Shown: positions 29,472 through 32,290 of the stretch, piece after piece
Position numbering within the stretch: position 1 is the first letter of the stretch
Layout: every line of letters begins with the position of its first letter
DNA from: Solwaraspora sp. WMMD792
GTDB lineage: Bacteria > Actinomycetota > Actinomycetes > Mycobacteriales > Micromonosporaceae
DNA length: 32,290 nucleotides
Assembly (NCBI RefSeq): GCF_029626105.1
Contig: NZ_JARUBH010000008.1
Coordinates: 1-32,290, forward strand
Direction: 5' to 3'
Position numbers and translations under genes: made by a program
Notes under the pieces: model-generated
The model's input: the letters and a program-made list of their open reading frames with translations, nothing else
Database searches by the model: none
Told to the model about the DNA's origin: nothing

Positions 29472-30641
29472 CTACTCCTCTACCTGCGATGTGATGATCC
29501 GGAACCGGATCACGTGATGACGCACCTGCGGGTCCGTGGTCGGCACCGCCTGGTCGAACTCGTTGCGGATCGACACCACCCGGTGCCCGGTCACCGTCAG
29601 CTCACGCGGCCGGTGATCCAGCAGCACCCCGATCCGCCGGGCGATCGCCTGCCCATCGGCGTTACCCCGCGCCTCGGTCCACACGTGCACGGTGACGGTG
29701 ATGTTCCGGCCGAACCCGCCATGGTCGTTGTCCGGGATGGACAGGTGGTCACCGATCCGCACGTACGGCTTCACCGCCGGCTCGGGGACCTGGTCCCACA
29801 CGCCGGTGACCATGCCCATCAGCGTGTTGTCGCCGGTCAGCCGGGCGTGGATCGCGGCCTGCACCGGGTGGATCGGCGACTGCGACCCGTCCCCGGGTGC
29901 GGCCTGCACGTCGACGGCGGCCGCCGCGTACCCGGACAGCCCACCGGCGTCGGTGACCCGGGCCAGGATCGCCTTCACGCCAAACGTGGCGTAGGCGTGC
30001 GTGAGGATCGGGGTCGACCCGGACGTGGTGGTGCCGTCGCCCCAGTCGACCCGGTAGGTGGCGTCGTCCAGGCCGTCCGGGTCGGTCGCGGTGATCGTCA
30101 CCTCGACCTGCAGACCGTCCGACGCCACGTCCACCGCGGTGATCGTCGGCGCCGTCCCCGACGCCACACCCAGGTCGTACGCGACGTCGACGCCGTACCA
30201 GTTCCCGACCGACAGCGACGGGAACGATCCCGGGTTTTCGTTGTAGACACCGTTCGGCACCGCAGCGCTGGACAGCGTCGTCACGGCACCGTCGGCCGAC
30301 ACCACGGCGTCGTCCAGGGCGTCGACGAGTACCCCGTAATTCCCACCTGTCGGGTAGGACACCACGTACTGTTCGCCGGCGAGGCGCTCCACCGGTGACG
30401 ACAGTTCGTGCGTCGACCAGCCCACCGGGAGACTGGTCGGCATCACCGCCGAGGCGAGGAGCACCCCGCTCGTGGTCCAGATCTTGCCGACCCGGCCGGG
30501 GTAGTCGATCTCGTTCTCGCCGGCCCACACCCGCACGTGCGTCAGGGTGATCGGCTCGTTCGCCTGCTGCCTGCTGCCGAGCTCGTAGTCTTCCGGGTCG
30601 GCGGCCTCCTGCGGGTCGGCGCCGGACCAGCCGACCGCCAT
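29472..30641 (-). CDS. Tail terminator fused to DUF4082 and PKD domains
   Basis: A 389-residue fusion from ATG 30641 (TGATG overlap). Residues 18-158 resemble DUF4082, a beta-sandwich of secreted actinobacterial proteins (G-V-L-L-A-S-A-V, G-W-S-T-H-E-L, A-G-E-Q-Y-V-V-S-Y-P-T-G-G-N-Y). Residues 164-246 are a PKD domain (Y-R-V-D-W-G-D-G-T, L-T-H-A-Y-A-T-F-G-V-K). Residues 255-385 are the DUF3168 tail-completion domain (I-H-P-V-Q-A-A-I-H-A-R-L, N-I-T-V-T-V-H-V-W-T-E-A). DUF3168 alone is the usual 120-150 residue tail terminator. The extra domains have no stop or frameshift before them and would project from the neck. The family calls are from recalled motifs. Confidence 0.75.
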   Translation of the reverse strand: MAVGWSGADPQEAADPEDYELGSRQQANEPITLTHVRVWAGENEIDYPGRVGKIWTTSGVLLASAVMPTSLPVGWSTHELSSPVERLAGEQYVVSYPTGGNYGVLVDALDDAVVSADGAVTTLSSAAVPNGVYNENPGSFPSLSVGNWYGVDVAYDLGVASGTAPTITAVDVASDGLQVEVTITATDPDGLDDATYRVDWGDGTTTSGSTPILTHAYATFGVKAILARVTDAGGLSGYAAAAVDVQAAPGDGSQSPIHPVQAAIHARLTGDNTLMGMVTGVWDQVPEPAVKPYVRIGDHLSIPDNDHGGFGRNITVTVHVWTEARGNADGQAIARRIGVLLDHRPRELTVTGHRVVSIRNEFDQAVPTTDPQVRHHVIRFRIITSQVEE

Positions 30642-31021
30642 CAGCGGGCCAGCTTCCGCAGCGACACGCCCGTCTCCTTCTTCACCCTGCGCGGGAACCG
30701 CCGCCGGGCCCGCTCGGCGGCCGGCTGCGCGAACGGCTGTTCCGGGGTGTCCTCGGTGCCGTGCTCGACGAACGTCGCATGCCGTGCCGTGGCCACCGCC
30801 CGGCCGGTCAGCCCGCCGGCGTCGATCTCCTCCTGCACCGACTCGGCCAGGGCGCCGGTGTCCCGGGGCGCGCCCTCACGCATGTCGTCGGCCGTCTCCC
30901 GCGTCTCCCCGATAACCGCCCGCCGGGCACCCTCCTGCACCGCTGCCGGCATCCGGTCCAGGCGGCGGCCGAGCAGATCCATCCCGGCGACCGACACCGT
31001 CGTGTCACGCGCCACCCGCAT
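30641..31021 (-). CDS. HK97 gp10-like neck/tail-completion protein
   Basis: A 126-residue protein from ATG 31021 with GGAGGGG directly upstream. It has V-S-V-A-G-M-D-L-L-G-R-R-L-D-R-M, A-P-R-D-T-G-A-L-A-E-S-V-Q-E-E, H-A-T-F-V-E-H-G-T-E-D-T-P-E-Q-P-F, and a final arginine-rich helix: the HK97 gp10 family signature (A-P-x-x-T-G-x-L ... Y/F-V-E-x-G-T ... Q-P-F). These proteins form part of the head-tail connector. Its position after the connector genes and before the terminator is standard. Confidence 0.88.
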   Translation of the reverse strand: MRVARDTTVSVAGMDLLGRRLDRMPAAVQEGARRAVIGETRETADDMREGAPRDTGALAESVQEEIDAGGLTGRAVATARHATFVEHGTEDTPEQPFAQPAAERARRRFPRRVKKETGVSLRKLAR

Positions 31022-31205
31022 CCCCCTCCAGATCTGGTGACTCGAGTTCAGCGGCCGCGGACCGCAGCGCCAGCGCCAGCACCCGGCGCAGCAGACCGCC
31101 GTCGACGGACGCTGCCACCTCGTCGCGGTCGACGGTCACCGTGCCGATCTCGGTCTCCGCCGACCCGCCGATCCGGATGTAGACCGGCAACGACACCGAC
31201 GCCAT
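31005..31205 (-). CDS. Small unknown connector-region protein
   Basis: A 66-residue protein whose ATG 31205 overlaps the previous stop as TGATG and whose end overlaps the gp10-like gene by 17 nt. M-A-S-V-S-L-P-V-Y-I-R-I-G-G-S-A-E-T-E-I-G-T-V-T-V is beta-strand-like, followed by a helix (L-L-R-R-V-L-A-L-A-L-R-S-A-A-A-E-L). Short proteins of this form occur in many actinophage connector modules without assigned function. Confidence 0.65.
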   Translation of the reverse strand: MASVSLPVYIRIGGSAETEIGTVTVDRDEVAASVDGGLLRRVLALALRSAAAELESPDLEGDAGGA

Positions 31206-31384
31206 CAGCGGCGGCCCGGTCTGGGCGACGTCAGGTGGCGGCGGATAGCGGCCAGGTCGGCGGCGATGGCCAGCAGCGACCACGCCACCGACCCGGCCGG
31301 GTCCGACCCGTTCGCGCACTCCTCCGCCCATGCACGCGCCTGGCCGGGCTCGACCTGCGGCCGCCGGTGCGGCGGGCTATCCAC
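31205..31384 (-). CDS. Short connector-region protein (59 aa)
   Basis: GTG 31384 overlaps the end of the Lsr2-like gene by 8 nt, and its TGA overlaps the next ATG as TGATG, so it is coupled on both sides. Residues include V-E-P-G-Q-A-R-A-W-A-E-E-C-A-N-G and a helix S-V-A-W-S-L-L-A-I-A-A-D-L-A-A-I. No family recognised; the frame fills the only gap in the connector operon. Confidence 0.6.
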   Translation of the reverse strand: MDSPPHRRPQVEPGQARAWAEECANGSDPAGSVAWSLLAIAADLAAIRRHLTSPRPGRR

Positions 31385-31976
31385 TGTGCGCCTGCCGGTA
31401 CGCGTCGACCAGGTCGGCCGGGATCTTCCCCCGCCGGGGCACCGGCAGACCCTGCCCGGTGGCCCACGCCCGGATCTTGGCCCGGTCGGCGGCGGTCAGC
31501 TCCGACCCGGCCAGGTCCGGGGCGGCCGGCTCGGCGGCGGCCGCCTCGTCCCGGGTGCCGTCGTCGGTTGCCGGGTCGGGCTGGCCGGCACCGGCCGGGC
31601 CTGGCTCCGGCGGTGTGCCGACCGCGTACGCGTCAGGGTCGTGGCGCAGCACCTCGTCGACCCGGTCCACCGCGTCGGCCACCTCGGCGGGCAGGCCGTC
31701 GCGGTGGCCGACGGCAGCCTCGACCAGGGTGGCCGCGACCGCCGCCAGGTGGTCCCGCATCAGCAGCACCGTCCGGGCGTACGCGCGGACCCGGTCCACC
31801 TCGGCCGCCGGGTCACCGCCGGCGGCCGGGTAGTCCACGGTCAGCGGGCCCCACAGTTTCGGGTGTTCGGCCACGATCGGATGGGCCTGGTGGGCGGTGT
31901 GCTGCCCTCGGCGGACCATCCGCCGGCTCCCGCCGATCGTCACGGTGCCGGTCCGCACCGCGATCATGATCGTCAC
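31377..31976 (-). CDS. Connector-module protein with Lsr2-like C-terminal domain
   Basis: A 199-residue protein from GTG 31976 (GTGA overlap). Residues 1-50 are basic, beta-rich (V-T-I-G-G-S-R-R-M-V-R-R-G-Q, W-G-P-L-T-V-D-Y-P), residues 58-112 a helical region, then a disordered P/A/E/D linker. Residues 161-199 match the Lsr2 C-terminal DNA-binding domain: A-D-R-A-K-I-R-A-W-A-T-G-Q-G, P-R-R-G-K-I-P-A-D-L-V-D-A-Y. Lsr2 uses an R-G-R loop to enter AT-rich minor grooves; here it is R-G-K. Unusual in a structural operon. Perhaps a DNA-contacting neck or host-silencing factor; the role is unknown. Confidence 0.72.
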   Translation of the reverse strand: MTIMIAVRTGTVTIGGSRRMVRRGQHTAHQAHPIVAEHPKLWGPLTVDYPAAGGDPAAEVDRVRAYARTVLLMRDHLAAVAATLVEAAVGHRDGLPAEVADAVDRVDEVLRHDPDAYAVGTPPEPGPAGAGQPDPATDDGTRDEAAAAEPAAPDLAGSELTAADRAKIRAWATGQGLPVPRRGKIPADLVDAYRQAHSG

Positions 31977-32290
31977 GACGTCTCCTCACTCGGTGGCTCT
32001 GACTGGACCCACTCGCAGTCCGCGCGTAGGTACGCGGGCTCGGACGGGACGACGGTCGACGTCACCCGCCACACCTGGCCGCCGCCGCGCAGCTCGTCAC
32101 CCCGGGCCACGTCGGCGTCCGGCCGCAGATACAGCGGTGTGGTGTGCCCCGCGCCGGCCTGCGCGGCCGCGACCCGCTCGGCCGTCGACGGCTGCGGCAC
32201 CCGCGCCCACACCACACCCACCTGCGCATGGGTGACGGTCTGCCCGCCGGCGCCGTCGTCGACCAGCTGCGGCCGCCACACCGCCAGCTG
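31973..32290 (-). CDS. Head-closure / head-tail joining protein (5' end at window edge)
   Basis: The frame is open to the window end (upstream residues Q-L-A before V-W-R-P-Q-L), so the start may lie outside; GTG 32281 would be the only inside candidate. The 100 or so residues show V-W-R-P-Q-L-V-D-D-G-A-G-G-Q-T and V-V-W-A-R-V-P-Q-P-S-T-A-E-R-V-A-A-A-Q, then V-A-R-G-D-E-L-R-G-G-G-Q-V-W-R-V, which fits the SPP1 gp16/HK97 head-tail stopper group (G-D-x-x ... W-x-V). It closes the DNA channel below the portal. Next upstream would be a gp15-like adaptor and the capsid protein. Confidence 0.75.
   Translation of the reverse strand, partial: QLAVWRPQLVDDGAGGQTVTHAQVGVVWARVPQPSTAERVAAAQAGAGHTTPLYLRPDADVARGDELRGGGQVWRVTSTVVPSEPAYLRADCEWVQSEPPSEETS

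Noticed and set aside
1-32290. CRISPR array, tRNA or rRNA genes, insertion sequences, integrase
   Set aside because: No regularly spaced repeats, no tRNA-like cloverleaf, no transposase and no tyrosine or serine recombinase motif were found by reading both strands; a covariance-model and HMM search would be needed to exclude them fully.

Overview
The window is very GC-rich DNA (roughly 70 % by eye) with heavy GTG start usage and tightly overlapping genes. This points to a high-GC actinomycete; the host genes look most like Micromonosporaceae, which is an inference from remembered gene content. It holds two blocks of siphovirus (tailed-phage) genes on either side of a short stretch of ordinary bacterial chromosome.

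Left phage block (about 1-14,730, all minus strand, so read right to left). A long run of small, translationally coupled genes of mostly unknown function (14,721 down to 7,451) includes membrane proteins, many zinc-ribbon proteins, a DUF6011-like protein and a protein with a duplicated zinc-binding unit. It is followed by an HNH nuclease protein, a second HNH nuclease, small and large terminase, portal, a MuF-like minor capsid protein and the first 50 codons of a scaffold-like protein, cut by the window start.

Host island (about 14,731-17,557). This contains the N-terminal 137 codons of an aldehyde dehydrogenase broken by the phage junction, an intact deoC (deoxyribose-phosphate aldolase), a divergent GT4 glycosyltransferase, and the first seven codons of a further gene that appears to be cut at the right junction.

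Right phage block (about 17,560-32,290). A lysogeny-type control region (17,700-21,000) has a GntR/UTRA repressor with a clear operator pair, a divergent plus-strand operon of five mini-genes and a plus-strand lipoprotein. Beyond a bidirectional terminator at 21,008-21,041 lies a minus-strand late operon, read from the right: head-closure protein (partial), a connector-region protein with an Lsr2-like C-terminus, two small proteins, an HK97 gp10-like protein, an unusual DUF4082-PKD-DUF3168 tail-terminator fusion, major tail protein, frameshifted tail-assembly chaperones, tape measure, a large minor tail protein with LamG- and CBM-like domains, a C1q-like tail protein, a 34-residue membrane peptide, amidase endolysin, a coiled-coil membrane protein, an Acb2/Tad1-hairpin-like protein and a holin candidate.

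The two phage blocks together make one nearly complete, non-redundant siphovirus gene set. Only the rest of the scaffold, the major capsid protein and one or two connectors would be missing between the window end and the window start, and no integrase or replication polymerase is visible. Either two similarly oriented prophages sit 2.8 kb apart, or the window is a linearised circle in which one phage is joined to a piece of host DNA. The sequence alone cannot decide.
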